A model generated the notes under the pieces. That model was not told the origin of the DNA. It saw only the letters and a program-made list of their open reading frames with translations, and ran no database searches. From Reticulitermes speratus (Eukaryota; Arthropoda; Insecta; Blattodea; Rhinotermitidae), in contig JAJKFL010000014.1 of assembly GCA_021186555.1 (NCBI GenBank), positions 43,546,700 through 43,610,699 on the forward strand: a stretch of DNA of 64,000 nucleotides. The letters run 5' to 3'. The position numbers and the translations under genes were made by a program. Positions 1 to 10,857 of the stretch are shown here, one piece after another. The stretch's first letter is position 1, and each line of letters starts with the position of its first letter.

Positions 1-2170
1 CCCTGAACATGGCGGCAGCAAGTTACTCCGAAATATTGGTGTCAATCTACCAGACTACAAGGCGTCAAATATCAGAAGACCGGTTGTAAATCTCGCATTA
101 ATTCGGTTGAGATTTCGAGAAATTTCGGCACCTGCTGTATCAATGGGTTTATTTTATCGATTCACTGAACTGTAGCTTTTAGCAAAGTGTCTGCGGATGC
201 AAGCCTTCTATGGACAACGTTACCGTGCTAGGTGTGGCGATAAAGAAACACTCTGTATTAGTTATTGAGTATAATCCCCTAACCTGAAACGCTTTAATCA
301 GCGATGTACATGACGGGACATACTTTGTGACTGGATTCGTGTTGGTCACGGAAATATGTCATCCTTGTACTGACATGACACCTGTCCACGTGGCGATTTT
401 ATCTTACACCACGCGCATTAGGTAGGGCTTACAGCGGGAAGTACTAGAAACGTGTTTGATTATCATTACAACTAACCACAGAAACGGCGGTACATTCTGT
501 GTTTATGCATGTATAAGCGTAAATGGGTTAAATTCTGTCCTATTCTGTTCATGTGTAGCAAGTCATTCTCTTGGTTGCGGATACGTACACCACGTAACAT
601 TGATTTTAGAAAAAAATTTTATCGATATGATGGGAACGACAGGTACTATACCTACGTCGGTATTGCAGCCTCGACCTTCGCCGATGAAAGTTGTCTCCAG
701 ATAGTATAGTACCATTTTCCTCTTTGTCTGCCTTCAAGATTTTCCGAGTTCAATAAGTTTACAGTGAGCGAAATTGTAATTTTGTGAAGTCCCTTAATGA
801 CCTAATACGTAACAGTCCATCAAGTGAAGAATTATCTATGGAAAATGTAGGGAATTACGTAATTATATAGAATGTGGCTTTTCTGTCCGTTTCCTCTTTT
901 CCACCACAGAACTAATGAAGAGTGGTTAACATAATACGTACAAACTTTTCTCCACCATCTAACCAATAGTCAGTACACATGACTGTTAAAGCGATAAGTA
1001 AGCATTGCACCCGGGTTTTTGGATGATATTGCAGTCATTCTTTCTAGTATTTTATTAACTGCGAAAATGTGATTTGAATATTATTATTTTTAGAAAGTAT
1101 TAGCTACTAAATACTGCGTACTGACAATAGTAAGCATATCGCGGGCAGAGGGGAGATATTGTCCGCGACTGGTGAGAACAGCTTTGACCTTGACAGATTT
1201 ACTGGAGTCCCTTATCTCCAAGCTCACATTTCGGAGGAAACGTACAGGTCGCATCAAAAACGTGAGGTTCTATCACTGCATCTGTCACTTTCCATTGTCG
1301 CCATTTATAAGGTGTTCAGTTTATAACCAGCCTAAAGTGAAAATAATGCACAGCCGTAACCATATAGAACACAACAGAAAATAATAGTGTTAATTATGAA
1401 GCAAAAGATGCGACTGCACTACAACCCAATATAGTTTTTGACTGGAATATATCGGTTATTGGTCGTAAATATGTAAAGATCTCTCTTAATTACGCTTCAT
1501 CACAATTGTCAAGGTTATAGACATTCTCGTGAGTTTACAGTACTATTTCCGCTTGTATAAAAATCAAGCCTGCCCCAAGCAGCATTGACGATCCGGTAGA
1601 ATTTCTGGGTAATGAATCGCCAACAGTCTTGGAGGAACATTTATAAATTAAACCGATGTCGAGATTACTTCAAAAATTGCTTGACATCTGTTGAGAAATG
1701 AACGCTGAATAACGAGCCGTCACATCGGTCATGTAACTCAAGTCAATGAGTGTGGCCATGTTATAACGGAATAGACGATACACTGGTGACTTCAATGCGA
1801 GTGCAAGACACTACCAGTTGACTGCGGCCAAATAACAGCAGGTACTAATGAGTGAGCCGCAAACGGACATTCGTTCTGATATCACTGCACGTGCCTAATA
1901 TGAAAATACTGATTTTTTTTTTATGAAGGCTGTCAAGGGAAATTCGCCTGCATACAAAATTTTGCTGCCTCTAAGTTTCTACCAATATAGCCCCAATCAA
2001 GAAGTGTTAAGTGTCGTGACTGTTATTTGTAATCTAAGAAAGAAACATGTTGGAGAGTTTGGGAAAACTGTACAATTGTATTCGACAGATACTTGTTTCA
2101 GATTCGTGAAGGGCTTTCGTGCAGAAACCTGAAGGAAAAAGACCACTTTGAAGAACTGGGCATATATCCT
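1..2170. other. Non-coding stretch, no recognisable feature
   Basis: Moderately AT-rich sequence. The only open frames are shorter than 85 codons, overlap one another and carry no domain I recognise. No tandem repeat, tRNA-like box or LINE/SINE signature is visible. It could be intron or intergenic. Confidence 0.5.
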
Positions 2171-2294
2171 TGATTTCAGGCTTCCGCCGCGATGTTGATG
2201 AAATCTCTGGTCTTCTGGGTGATTACACGGCGTCGTGTGGTAATTATTTACCACACGACGCCGTGTAATTACCCAGAAGACCACAGATTTCAAC
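2171..2294. repeat. Head-to-head inverted ends of ribozyme-type element (family E)
   Basis: The arms 2221-2243 and 2248-2270 are inverted copies matching at 22 of 23 bases around a 4-base centre. The left arm, read on the minus strand, has the family E body also seen at 9.1, 16.0, 48.1 and 63.7 kb (ACACGACGCCGTG, then CCAGAAGACCACAG). Its 5' end is GGTAAATAATTACC, the bases that follow the predicted cleavage triplet GTC in the intact 63.7 kb copy. The ribozyme-like box itself is absent here. Confidence 0.6.
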
Positions 2295-2437
2295 TGGGCA
2301 TATATGTTAGCTATAATGATTAATTATAGCTAACATTTATGTCCAAGGATTATAGTATAATCCTTGGACAATTGTATAATATGCAAAATATCACTGATGT
2401 GCATTTGGACTTTTCCCATCGTCACTGATTATACAAA

Positions 2438-2476
2438 CACGACGTTTCGAAAGCAGCCTGCTTACGTCTTCAGGTG
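2438..2476 (-). ncRNA. Hammerhead-like motif, compact GTCGTG class
   Basis: On the minus strand the order is stem I CAC, box CTGAAGA, one extra C, a hairpin of about 7 bp with one mismatch, GAAAC, GTC, then GTG pairing back to CAC. The same layout with a perfect stem II is at 43892-43932. Stem III would have essentially no loop, as in minimal hammerheads thought to act as dimers. Cleavage is inferred, not shown. Confidence 0.45.
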
Positions 2477-2568
2477 AAATACCGGAACAGGTAATCAGTT
2501 CGTTTTTGCAGCATCGTGTTTGTAAATGTAGTGATGATAGAAAATGTCCAAATACACGTCAGTGATGC

Positions 2569-2805
2569 TTCGTTTGGGCGTATATGGGATAATAATATTA
2601 AAATGGGTTTTAAATAAGTGGGATAATTTAGGATTGGATGGGATAGCTTGGACTGTATTTCTCTGGCTCAGGTTAGAGACAATGGAGGACTTGTGTGATA
2701 AAGGTAATGAACCTTTGGTTTTCATAAAATGGGAGCAATTTCTTGACTAGATATGGAACTGTTAGCTTCTAAAGAAAGGCTCTGTTCCGTAGACTTAGTG
2801 TCTCG
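2569..2805 (+). mobile_element. LINE 3'-end fragment
   Basis: It aligns by eye with the 5.7 and 47.6 kb copies: a GATAATATTAAAATGG-like block, a TGGACTG-like block, CTCAGG, GGTAATGAACCTT, TTCCATAAAA, TTTCTTGACTAG and a final AAGGCTCTGTTCC. The C-terminal reading frame is broken by frameshifts. No GTTA tail remains. Confidence 0.7.
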
Positions 2806-3239
2806 TTACGATCGTGATGGAACTAATCCTTGTCGTGCCCAAAGTCTGTAGAAATAAAATAGGCCACCACCATGTCATTTACAGTCTATGCGCAATTGGG
2901 AATTAATGCATAAGCTTTGTGACCAGAATAATTATGGTTATTGTGCACTAAATGGTTTCACCTATAGGCTAGATTTTGTAAATAACACATAATTTAATTT
3001 ACAGTGGCACTGGCATCGCGTCATACGGTGAAAAAACGGATAAGTCCACTAACTAAGTGTTCTACAATACAAAGTAACACGTGTCATTTAGTACACTTAC
3101 AAATAAGTACCATATACTCGTCTGAAAAGAAATGTCTGTGATTAATTCAGAAAATTGAGATAATATACTTTTACATTAATTAGAAATTGAATTTATACTT
3201 TTCAATAAATGTGCACTTTGTTCAGACCGATCAAATCAG
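2806..3239. other. AT-rich spacer, nothing recognised
   Basis: AT-rich sequence between a LINE remnant and a tandem array. No open frame or repeat signature is seen. Confidence 0.5.
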
Positions 3240-4868
3240 TAACTGCTTGTCTGTTTATCAACAGTAATACCAGTGAAATGCATGCTGTTTTCCAGACAGT
3301 CATATCAGTGAACTGCATGTGCTGTTTTACAGACAGTCATATCAGTGATTGCATGTGCTGTTTTCCAGACTAGTGATACAGTGAATGCATGTGCTGTTTA
3401 TCCAGACAGTCATATCAGTGCAATTGCATGTGCTGTTTATCCAGACAGTCATATCAGTGAACTGCATGTGCTGTTTATCAGACTAGTAATACAGTGAATG
3501 CATGTGCTGTTTTACAGACAGTCATATCAGTGCAACTCATGTGCTGTTTATCCAGACAGTCATATCAGTGAACTGCATGTGCTGTTTATCCAGACGTTTA
3601 TCAGTGAATTGCATGTGCTGTTATCAGTTATATCAGTGAATTGCATGTGCTGTTTTACAGACAGTCATATCAGTGAACTGCATGTGCTGTTTATCCAGAC
3701 AGTCATATCAGTGAACTGCATGTGCTGTTTATCCAGACAGTTATATCAGTGAATTGCATGTGCTGTTTATCCAGTTATATCAGTGAATTGCATGTGCTGT
3801 TTTCCAGACAGTCATATCAGTGAACTGCATGTGCTGTTTACCAGACAGTCATATCAGTGAATGCATGTGCTGTTTATCCAGACAGTCATATCAGTGAACT
3901 GCATGTGCTGTTTATCCAGACAGTCATATCAGTGATTGCATGTGCTGTTTATACCAGACAGTTATATCAGTGAATTGCATGTGCTTTTTTATCCAGACAG
4001 TTATATCAGTGCATTGCATGTGCTGTTTATCCAGACAGTAATATCAGTGAATTGCATGTGCTGTTTATCCAGATCAGTCATATCAGTGAACTGCATGTGC
4101 TGTTTATCAGATAGTTATATCAGTGAATTGCATGTGCTGTTTTATCAGTTATATCAGTGAATTGCATGTGCTGTTTTACAGATCAGTCATATCAGTGAAT
4201 TGCATGTGCTGTTTTCAGACAGTCATATCAGTGAATTGCATGTGCTGTTTACAGACAGTCATATCAGTGAACTGCATGTGCTGTTTTCCAGACAGTCATA
4301 TCAGTGAATGCATGTGCTGTTTATCCAGACAGTTATATCAGTGAATTGCATGTGCTGTTTATCCAGTTATATCAGTGAATTCATGTGCTGTTTTACAGAC
4401 AGTAATATCAGTGAATTGCATGTGCTGTTTACCAGTTATATCAGTGAATTGCATGTGCTGTTTATCCAGACAGTTATATCAGTGAACTTGCATGTGTTTG
4501 TTTATCCAGACAGTAATATTAGTGAATTGCATGTGCTGTTTATCCAGACAGTTATATCAGTGAATTTCATGTGCTGTTTATCCAGACAGTCATATCAGTG
4601 AATTGCATGTGCTGTTTTACAGACAGTATATCAGTGAATAGCATGTGCTGTTTATCCAGACAGTCAATATCAGTGAATTGCATGTGCTGTTTATCGACAT
4701 TAGTGATACATGTGCTTTTTCCAGACAGTTATATCAGTGATTGCATGTGCTGTTTGTCCAGACAGTCATATCAGTGCAACTGTGTTGTCAGACAGCCATT
4801 CAGTGCACTGCATTGCTGTTTGTCCAGACAGTCATATCAGTGCACTGCATGTGCTGTTTGTCCAGTAA
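3240..4868. repeat. Tandem array, ~38 bp unit
   Basis: About 40 units of roughly 38 bp contain GCATGTGCTGTTTATCCAGA followed by CAGTCATATCAGTGAACT. Units differ mainly by one-base losses and short internal deletions (27-39 bp), with C/T exchange in CAGTCATA versus CAGTTATA. The short frames rich in HVLF and CMCC are artefacts of the repeat. Confidence 0.95.
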
Positions 4869-5695
4869 CCTCAATATATAGTTTTGCTATTCTTCCGTGA
4901 CTTCCAGAACCTAATTACCACGGCAACTCTGCCTGTCTGTCTACCTGTCTGTTTGGCCGATTGTGTCTATTGCTCTCCATCTTCACTGCACTGCCTTTTA
5001 ATGCATTTGGGAAATCATCTGTTAATTTTTGTCGTTGTGGCAGTAATGTTTATGTGAAATTGAAGACGTTGGAATGATAGCAATGGTCAGTTTGAGAGAA
5101 GGGCCACGAAAGCTTGGTTTATAATTTATAGTCACTTCCGTGAGGAAATCAAAGCTTGTATTTTTCTACCAGTTTCTTGAAAAGGGTTATGAATGGCTGC
5201 ATGTTGAACTGGCTTCACATGACTAACATACTTGGTAAACACTTGTCGCTTGTGAATGCATGCCACTTCATGGGAACGACGTACTTGCACAAATAATGAC
5301 CACTTCTTCATATCCCACTAACGGCTACTAAATGTGACGCAATCAAAGTTATCACCACTTTTAGCCAATACTGAGCCTAGACTTCTTGCGTTACCTTGAG
5401 TCATTTACACAAGGTCCTTATCTAGCAAGTATCGTTTAGCTTATCACATAAAACTTGGCTGGTTGACTGATACGCCTATAACTACGCTTGCGCAGAGATG
5501 CTGTTATGTCAAGAGGACTTTTGAACAGTGCACATTATTGGCGCATTTGGCAAATACAACATGTGGAACACGACTTTATACTGGGAAGGACCTGGTGGCC
5601 GTCCCCAGGCGGGAAGGCTGGATTGTGTTATGTAGATGGTGGAGCAGAATGAGAACTACGTAGGTGGTAATAAACACGTTTATGAAAATATAAGT
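4869..5695. other. Spacer, no recognised feature
   Basis: Mixed-composition sequence after the array. A 66-codon frame at 5463-5663 has no recognisable motif and is probably chance. Confidence 0.5.
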
Positions 5696-5698
5696 TAG

Positions 5699-6229
5699 TG
5701 TATTCCGGGTATGGGTGTGAGACTTGGTCTCTCACACTGAGGGAGGAACATAGGCTGAGGGTGTTCGAGAATAGGGTGCTGAGGAGGATATTTGGGCCTG
5801 AGGGACGAGGTAACAGGGGAGTGGAAAAAGACTACATAACGAGGAACTTAATGATCTATACTCATCACCAAATATTATTCGGGTGATCAAATCGAGAAGA
5901 ATGATGGTGGGCGGGGCATGTAGCACGTATGGGTGAGGGGAGAGGTGCATACAGGGTTTTGGTGGGGAGACCTGAGGGGAGGAGACCACTTGGAAGACCC
6001 AGGCGTAGATGAGGAGGATAATATTAAAACGGATCTTAAAGAAGTGGGATGGGAGGCATGGACTGGATTGATATGGCTCAGGATAGGGACAGGTGGCGGG
6101 CTGTTGTGAGTGCGGTAATGAACTTTCGGGTTCCATAAAACGCGGGGAATTTCTTGACTAGCTCAGGACCTGTTAACTTCTCAAGAAGGACTCTGCTCCA
6201 TGGAGTTAGTTAGTTAGTTAGTTAGTTAG
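5699..6229 (+). mobile_element. LINE 3' end with ORF2 C-terminus and (GTTA)n tail
   Basis: The 5' part encodes [20 protein letters not shown] and then VLRRIFGP, a segment found near the C-terminus of many arthropod non-LTR retrotransposon polymerases. Frameshifts follow, then a block matching [16 protein letters not shown] and [11 protein letters not shown], a stop, GAATTTCTTGACTAGC, and finally GTTAG repeats at 6207-6229. The reverse transcriptase core is missing, so this is a 5'-truncated insertion. The clade is not assignable from this part alone. Confidence 0.85.
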
Positions 6230-6269
6230 CGTATTCCGGGATATGAAATCTTGCAGTTCGGTGTGCAAG

Positions 6270-6350
6270 TGCAGAGCAGCATGTTCCTCCGAAACCTCGG
6301 TACATATGAACCAGACTGCACCGCGCCACGTCCAGAAGACAGTAACCTTA
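6270..6350 (+). repeat. Possible decayed family E-like element end
   Basis: The order GCAGCATGTTCCTCC, GAAAC, TCGGTA, CACCGCGCCACGT, CAGAAGACAG follows intact family E copies (stem II, GAAAC, GTCGGTA, ACGACGCCGTG, CAGAAGACCACAG). The 5' ribozyme box is not recognisable. Confidence 0.35.
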
Positions 6351-6654
6351 ACACTCAGTGCCGTGAGAACCTCACCTCTCAAGCCGTTACGGAATATTCC
6401 TGTTGCGAATGTAGACACACACGTAAGCAGTGCAGTCCCGCAGTATATCACCACCCAAACACGGACTTCTGCCTTAGAGCGGTGTAGCTGGATGTCAGCA
6501 GAACATGCGACGGCCTGTCAGACACACACAGTCGTGGGAAGAATGCTTGTGTCACTGATAGCACATCTCTACCGGCCCCGTTATTTACGGATCGTCTGTA
6601 AGGCTCGACAATGGAAACGCCTCGCACTGCCTTACATGTGTGATGGCAATGCCG

Positions 6655-7335
6655 TTCTGAAGCGTGGGGAAAAGAGCAAGGCTGTTTTTAGTGTTCTGAA
6701 GTGTGGGGAAAAGAGCAAGGCTTTTTTAGTGTTTCTGAAGTGTGGGGAAAAGAGCAAGGCTGTTTTTAAAGCTTCTGAAGTGTGGGGAAAGAGCAAGGCT
6801 GTTTTAATGTTCTGAAGTGTGGGGAAAGAGCAAGGCTGTTTTAATGTTTCTGAAGTGAGGGGAAAAGAGCAAGGCTGTTTTTAAAGCTTCTTTAATTGTT
6901 GGGAAAAGAGCAAGGCTGTTTTTAATGTTTCTGAAGTGTGGGGAAAAGAGCAGGGCTGTTTTTAATGTTTCTGAAGTGTGGGGAAAAGATCGAGGCTGTT
7001 TTTAATGTTTCTGAAGTGTGGGGAAAAGAGCAAGGCTGTTTTTAATGTTTATGAAGTGTGGGGAAAAGATCAAGGCTGTTTTTAAAGCTTCTGAAGTGTG
7101 GGGAAAAGAGCAAGGCTGTTTTTAATGTTTATGAAGTGTGGGGAAAAGATCAAGGCTGTTTTTAAAGCTTCTGAAGTGTGGGGAAAAGAGTAAGGCTGTT
7201 TTTAATGTTTCTGAAGTGTGGGGAAAAGAGCAAGGCTGTTTTTAAAGCTTCTGAAGTGTGGGGAAAAGAGCAAGGCTGTTTTTACTGTTTCTGAAGCGTG
7301 GGGAAAAGAGCAAGGCTGTTTTTACTGTTACTCAC
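6655..7335. repeat. Tandem array, 40 bp unit
   Basis: About 17 units contain TTCTGAAGTGTGGGGAAAAG then AGCAAGGCTGTTTTTAATGT. A recurring variant has AAAGC in place of AATGT near the unit end, partly alternating with the main type, which suggests multi-unit duplications. A 190-codon frame running into it (from 6243) is a repeat artefact. Confidence 0.95.
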
Positions 7336-7344
7336 TGCTTTTCA

Positions 7345-7680
7345 TAAGCGAGGAGTATTTTCACTGCGCGGTAGGAACTGAGTTTTCAAATACGATTCAG
7401 GTTAAGCTAATCTTTTATGGCCGTGCAGTGGCTCAGGCCTTTCAGGGAGGAGGCCCAGGTTCGATCCCAGTTGAGTGCTTGTGATATTTGTGGCGGACGG
7501 AGGGGCAATGGGACAGGTCACTCTCCGAATACTTGGGTTTACACTGTCAGTATCCCTGCACTAGTTCTCCATACTCATTTTCATCTACGTGTTGCTTTTA
7601 TCTGAAAGACAAACAGGCTTGGAAACGCTCCAAAAAAGGAATGGTCTTTCGGAAATCGGGGGGCTTTGGATAGAAAAGTA
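7345..7680 (+). mobile_element. SINE family C with short upstream module
   Basis: A tRNA-like head contains GTGGCTCAGGCC (A box-like) and GGTTCGATCCC (B box, about 7463). A conserved body follows: TTGTGGCGGAC, GTCAGTATCCCTGCA, CTCATTTTCATCTACGTGTT, AAAGACAAACAGG, TCTTTCGGAAATCGGG. It is preceded by TTTTCACTGCGCGGTAGGAA, which also ends the 113 bp units lying upstream of the family C copies at 18.1 and 41.1 kb. Confidence 0.75.
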
Positions 7681-7813
7681 CTTGCTAGGCTTAGATGTTT
7701 CAAGAAATATGATGGGGAGTTTTGGAGGGGTTAATTTGTCTTTGAATGGCAACTGAAGACGGCTTATCGTGAGCCTGGTTCACACCAATACTATTTTGTG
7801 AGAATACAAACGA

Positions 7814-8072
7814 CGAAGCCGATCCCAGTGTTCGCGCGGTCTAAGGTGTAGGTGTGCGGCCGCTTGCTTTTTGGGATTGCGGGTTCGAATCGCGCTGAAG
7901 TTATTGAGGTCTGTCTCGTGTATAATGTGTGTTGTCAGGTAGAGGTCTCTGCGTCGGACTGATCACTCGTCCATAGGAGACCTACCGAATGTGGTGTGTC
8001 TGAGTGTGATCGTGAAGCCTCAACAATGACGAGGCCCTGGCCCACTAGGGACTGTTGCACCATGGGGGGAAA
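7814..8072 (+). mobile_element. SINE family D, full length with TSD
   Basis: The tRNA-derived head starts at GCCGATCCCAGTG, has an A box in CGCGGTCTAAGG (Leu/Ser-like spacing) and a B box GGTTCGAATCG. The body includes AGGTAGAGGTCTCTGCGTCG and ends CTGTTGCACCATGGGGGGAA. The 8-base duplication ACAAACGA lies at 7806-7813 and 8073-8080. Confidence 0.8.
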
Positions 8073-8288
8073 ACAAACGAAAGTTTTCATTACATAGGTT
8101 TCTGAGTATGACCTTTCTTGCTCCATATTAGGCTCAAGTTCATTCCTCAGGACCCATTCTCGAATACCTTCAGCCTATGTCTTTCCGTTAATGTAAGTTA
8201 CCACTTGTTGAAATCATACCTTTATTATTTGTGATCTTTAAGACTCCTTAATAACTCTATAGTCTTACGTAAGTATTATGCTCCAACA

Positions 8289-8328
8289 GTCCTGATGATT
8301 GTGTTTGAAAAGTCGAAACCTGTAGGAT
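8289..8328 (+). ncRNA. Degenerate hammerhead-like motif
   Basis: CTGATGA is followed 17 bases later by GAAAC, then CT, GTA and GGA; TCC lies immediately upstream. The stem II pairing is poor, so this is at best a decayed copy of the motif that is clearer at 11.9, 31.9 and 48.2 kb. Confidence 0.25.
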
Positions 8329-8329
8329 G

Positions 8330-8935
8330 ATGAACATTTAACTTTAAGATATATTTACATTTGTTTATCTAATAGCCTTAATCATTGTTGAGGTGTGCTT
8401 TTGTGCATATAAGTAGTTTAAAATATGATATAGAGAATTACATTTTTGGGCACCCTATCGGAATGTATGGCGGTTGTATTGGCTGCGAACATTGCTGTTC
8501 GCTCTGCGTCTCACAGATGTTGACTGGACCCAAAAGCTTCCCGCTGAGACTCCATTACAAAGCAAACTGAAGCAGGAATATAGGTGTTCGCTAATTCCTG
8601 AGATGCTGGGAATCTTTACGCCTGTCAACTCAAATTGATGCGGCCTTGTGGAGACCAAGAAAGCTGCCGGCTGCACAAAATACAGGGGAATCCAGCGACT
8701 TCGTCATAACCCAACTGGCCACTGGTCTTTATTACAGTCCACAAGGCAAGGAGTTTTGGATCGAAATTGAGGTTTTGTTCCATTCAGATATAATATCTTA
8801 GCTTACTGTTTTGTTCGGTTTAAAATTGAGTCACTAAATTAAAGGGAGATTGAAGGTGTCTCAGAAGAGTGTTTGGACCAGAGAGGCTGGAGAAAGTTGC
8901 GTAGTGGCGAGCTGTCTTAACTGTACTGTCTACCT
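8330..8935. other. Spacer, no recognised feature
   Basis: Two overlapping short frames on opposite strands (8385-8570 and 8455-8676) show no motif. Nothing else stands out. Confidence 0.5.
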
Positions 8936-9300
8936 CGTATTATTAAAGTGATCAATGCAGGAGGATGATGGGTGGAGAATATAGGACGCATGTAGGGAAT
9001 ATAAATGCATGCAGAATTGTAAGAGGAGGTTCTGAAGGGAAATCAGAATATAGGGAAAGGGATTCAGGATTCTTGACCCGTGAAGATGGGAACGATATGT
9101 TGTCCCGAAACGTCGGTAAACAATTACCACATGACGCCGCGTAATACCACAGAAGACAGCAGATTTCATCAGAGACAAGTACTTGGCCCCACTGAACGTA
9201 ATAGCGGAATTGCAATTTGTACGGTACGTGGGGAATGGTTTGAGTAGCTGAGGAACTGGCAGCTTCTCGAGAAGGACTTTGTTGTTTGCAGTTAAGTTGC
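8936..9300 (+). mobile_element. Decayed LINE 3' region interrupted by family E element
   Basis: 8936-9055 resembles the LINE segment encoding the IRVIKSRRM and [12 protein letters not shown] region, and 9230-9300 the LINE 3' terminus (GGGGAATG, AGCTGAGGAACTGGCAGCTTC, GAAGGACTTTG). Between them lies a family E ribozyme-type segment (about 9060-9170), so a later insertion probably replaced the middle part. Confidence 0.55.
9076..9117 (+). ncRNA. Hammerhead-like motif, family E
   Basis: ACC (stem I) is followed by CG, TGAAGA, a T, the hairpin GGGA...TCCC, GAAAC, GTC and GGT, which pairs with ACC. Compared with the CTGANGA box there is one extra base between C and TGA, a trait shared by all family E copies here. 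The downstream body has CACATGACGCCGCG and CAGAAGACAGCAG. Confidence 0.45.
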
Positions 9301-9389
9301 AGCGCTGTGAAGCAAGAACATTGCTGGAGGTCGTGGAGAAAATTAGGTATAAGGCAGAGGAAAAAACAAAGGATGGAGAAAAATTCCTA

Positions 9390-10475
9390 TCGTTGAGTTT
9401 CTGGCGGTGTTCGAGAAAAGTGTAGAGATATTTGAACCTAAGAAGAAGAACCTATCGTGATACTGGAGAAAAATTCGTGGTGAGGAGCTTCACGATTTTT
9501 AATCTTCAGTAAATATTATGACGGCGGTAAATTCGAGGTGAATGTTGCGGGAAGAGGATGTGGCTTTTTGGGGAAGATGTGCGTAGATGTGCGTAGGGGG
9601 TTTTGGTAGGAAGGCCTGAAGGAAAGATGTGCTTGGGGGGTTTTGGTAGGAAGGCCTGAAGGAAAGATGTGCGTAGGGGGTTTTGGTAGGAAGGCCTGAA
9701 GGAAAGATGTGCTTGGGGGTTTTGGTAGGAAGGCCTGAAGGAAAGATGTGCGTAGGGGGTTTTGGTAGGAAGGCCTGAAGGAAAGATGTGCTTGGGGGGT
9801 TTTGGTAGGAAGTCCTGAAGGAAAGATGTGCTTGGGGGGTTTTGGTAGGAAGGCCTGAAGGAAAGATGTGCGTAGGGGATTTTGGTAGGTAGGCCTGAAG
9901 GAAAGATGTGCTTGGGGGGTTTTGGTAGGAAGGCCTGAAGGAAAGATGTGCTTGGGGGGTTTTGGTAGGAAGGCCTGAAGGAAAGATGTGCTAGGGGATT
10001 TTGGTATGTAGGCCTGAAGAAAGATGTGCTTGGGGGGTTTTGGTAGGAAGGCCTGAAGGAAAGATGTGCTTGGGGGGTTTTGGTAGGAAGGCCTGAAGGA
10101 AAGATGTGCTTGGGGGGTTTTGGTAGGAAGGCCTGAAGGAAAGATGTGCTTGGGGGGTTTTGGTAGAAGGCTGAAGGAAAGATGTGCTTGGGGGGTTTTG
10201 GTAGGAAGGCCTGAAGGAAAGATGTGCTTGGGGGGTTTTGGTAGGAAGGCCTGAAGGAAAGAGACACTTTTAAGGTCTAGGCATATGTGGTAAAGCAATA
10301 TTAAAATGCTCCTTAAGGAAAGAGGATAGGCACGCCTAGACTGAGATAATTTGGCTGAGGACGAGGAAATGTGTCTGGCTGTTGCCAGCAAGCAATGAAA
10401 TGCAGGAAGTTTCTGAGTGCCTGACGAAGTAACACTTTCTCAAGAAGCATTTTTTTCCGTGGAATTAGTTTGTTA
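9390..10475 (+). mobile_element. LINE 3' end containing an internal satellite
   Basis: The 5' portion (9390-9570) matches the LINE block around GTGTTCGAGAA, GAGGAGCTTCACGAT and AATATTATGA. The 3' portion (10265-10475) matches the LINE tail: AATATTAAAATG, GAAATGCAGGAAGTTTCT, CTCAAGAAG and a GTTAGTTAC remnant. Between them the segment encoding the [12 protein letters not shown] stretch is amplified as a 40 bp tandem array. Confidence 0.75.
9575..10264. repeat. Tandem array, 40 bp unit, derived from LINE
   Basis: About 17 units contain GGGGGGTTTTGGTAGGAAGG then CCTGAAGGAAAGATGTGCTT, with GCGTAGGG versus GCTTGGGG variants. The unit equals the LINE sequence that at 5.95 kb reads GGGTTTTGGTGGGGAGACCT. 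Minus-strand frames of 253 and 291 codons are artefacts: 40 bp repeats stay open in several frames. Confidence 0.95.
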
Positions 10476-10639
10476 GTTACTGAGCTGATCGGTGATTGTT
10501 CTCTTCTCCTAATATTATTACGGAAATTATATTGAGGAGTAGAAGTTGGAATGGCATAAGCTGCAAAATGCCTAAAATTGTGGCTGGATGATTTTAAGCA
10601 GAGAGAAAGAGTAATTTGATAACATAAACGAAAGTATGA

Positions 10640-10857
10640 TAATAATGTTAAAATAAACCTTAGAACAGTTAATAAGTGAGGTTATAATGTATGGATTAAT
10701 TTTATAGGCTTCAAATACGAGTATAATTTGGTAATGGGTACTAGGAGAAATAAAAATAAATTGCCTGGTTTCACAATACGTAAGGAAATTTCTTTACAAG
10801 CTAAGCTACTGCTAACTTTTCAGGAAAAAGTCTGCTCAATTGAGTTAATTTTTTGTT
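10640..10857 (+). mobile_element. Very old LINE 3'-end remnant
   Basis: The order of blocks is kept but heavily mutated: AATGTTAAAATAAACCTTAG, TTTCACAATACG, GGAAATTTCTTTACAAGCTA, CTAACTTTTCAGGAAAAAGT, CTCAATTGAGTTAA. It is AT-enriched relative to younger copies, as expected for long decay. Confidence 0.5.

Noticed and set aside
6207..6229. Telomere-like TTAG repeat
   Set aside because: The unit is GTTA rather than the insect TTAGG, is short, and sits at LINE 3' ends.
9506..10391. Two minus frames of 253 and 291 codons, proline-rich
   Set aside because: Antisense to a LINE-derived 40 bp array; repeat artefact.
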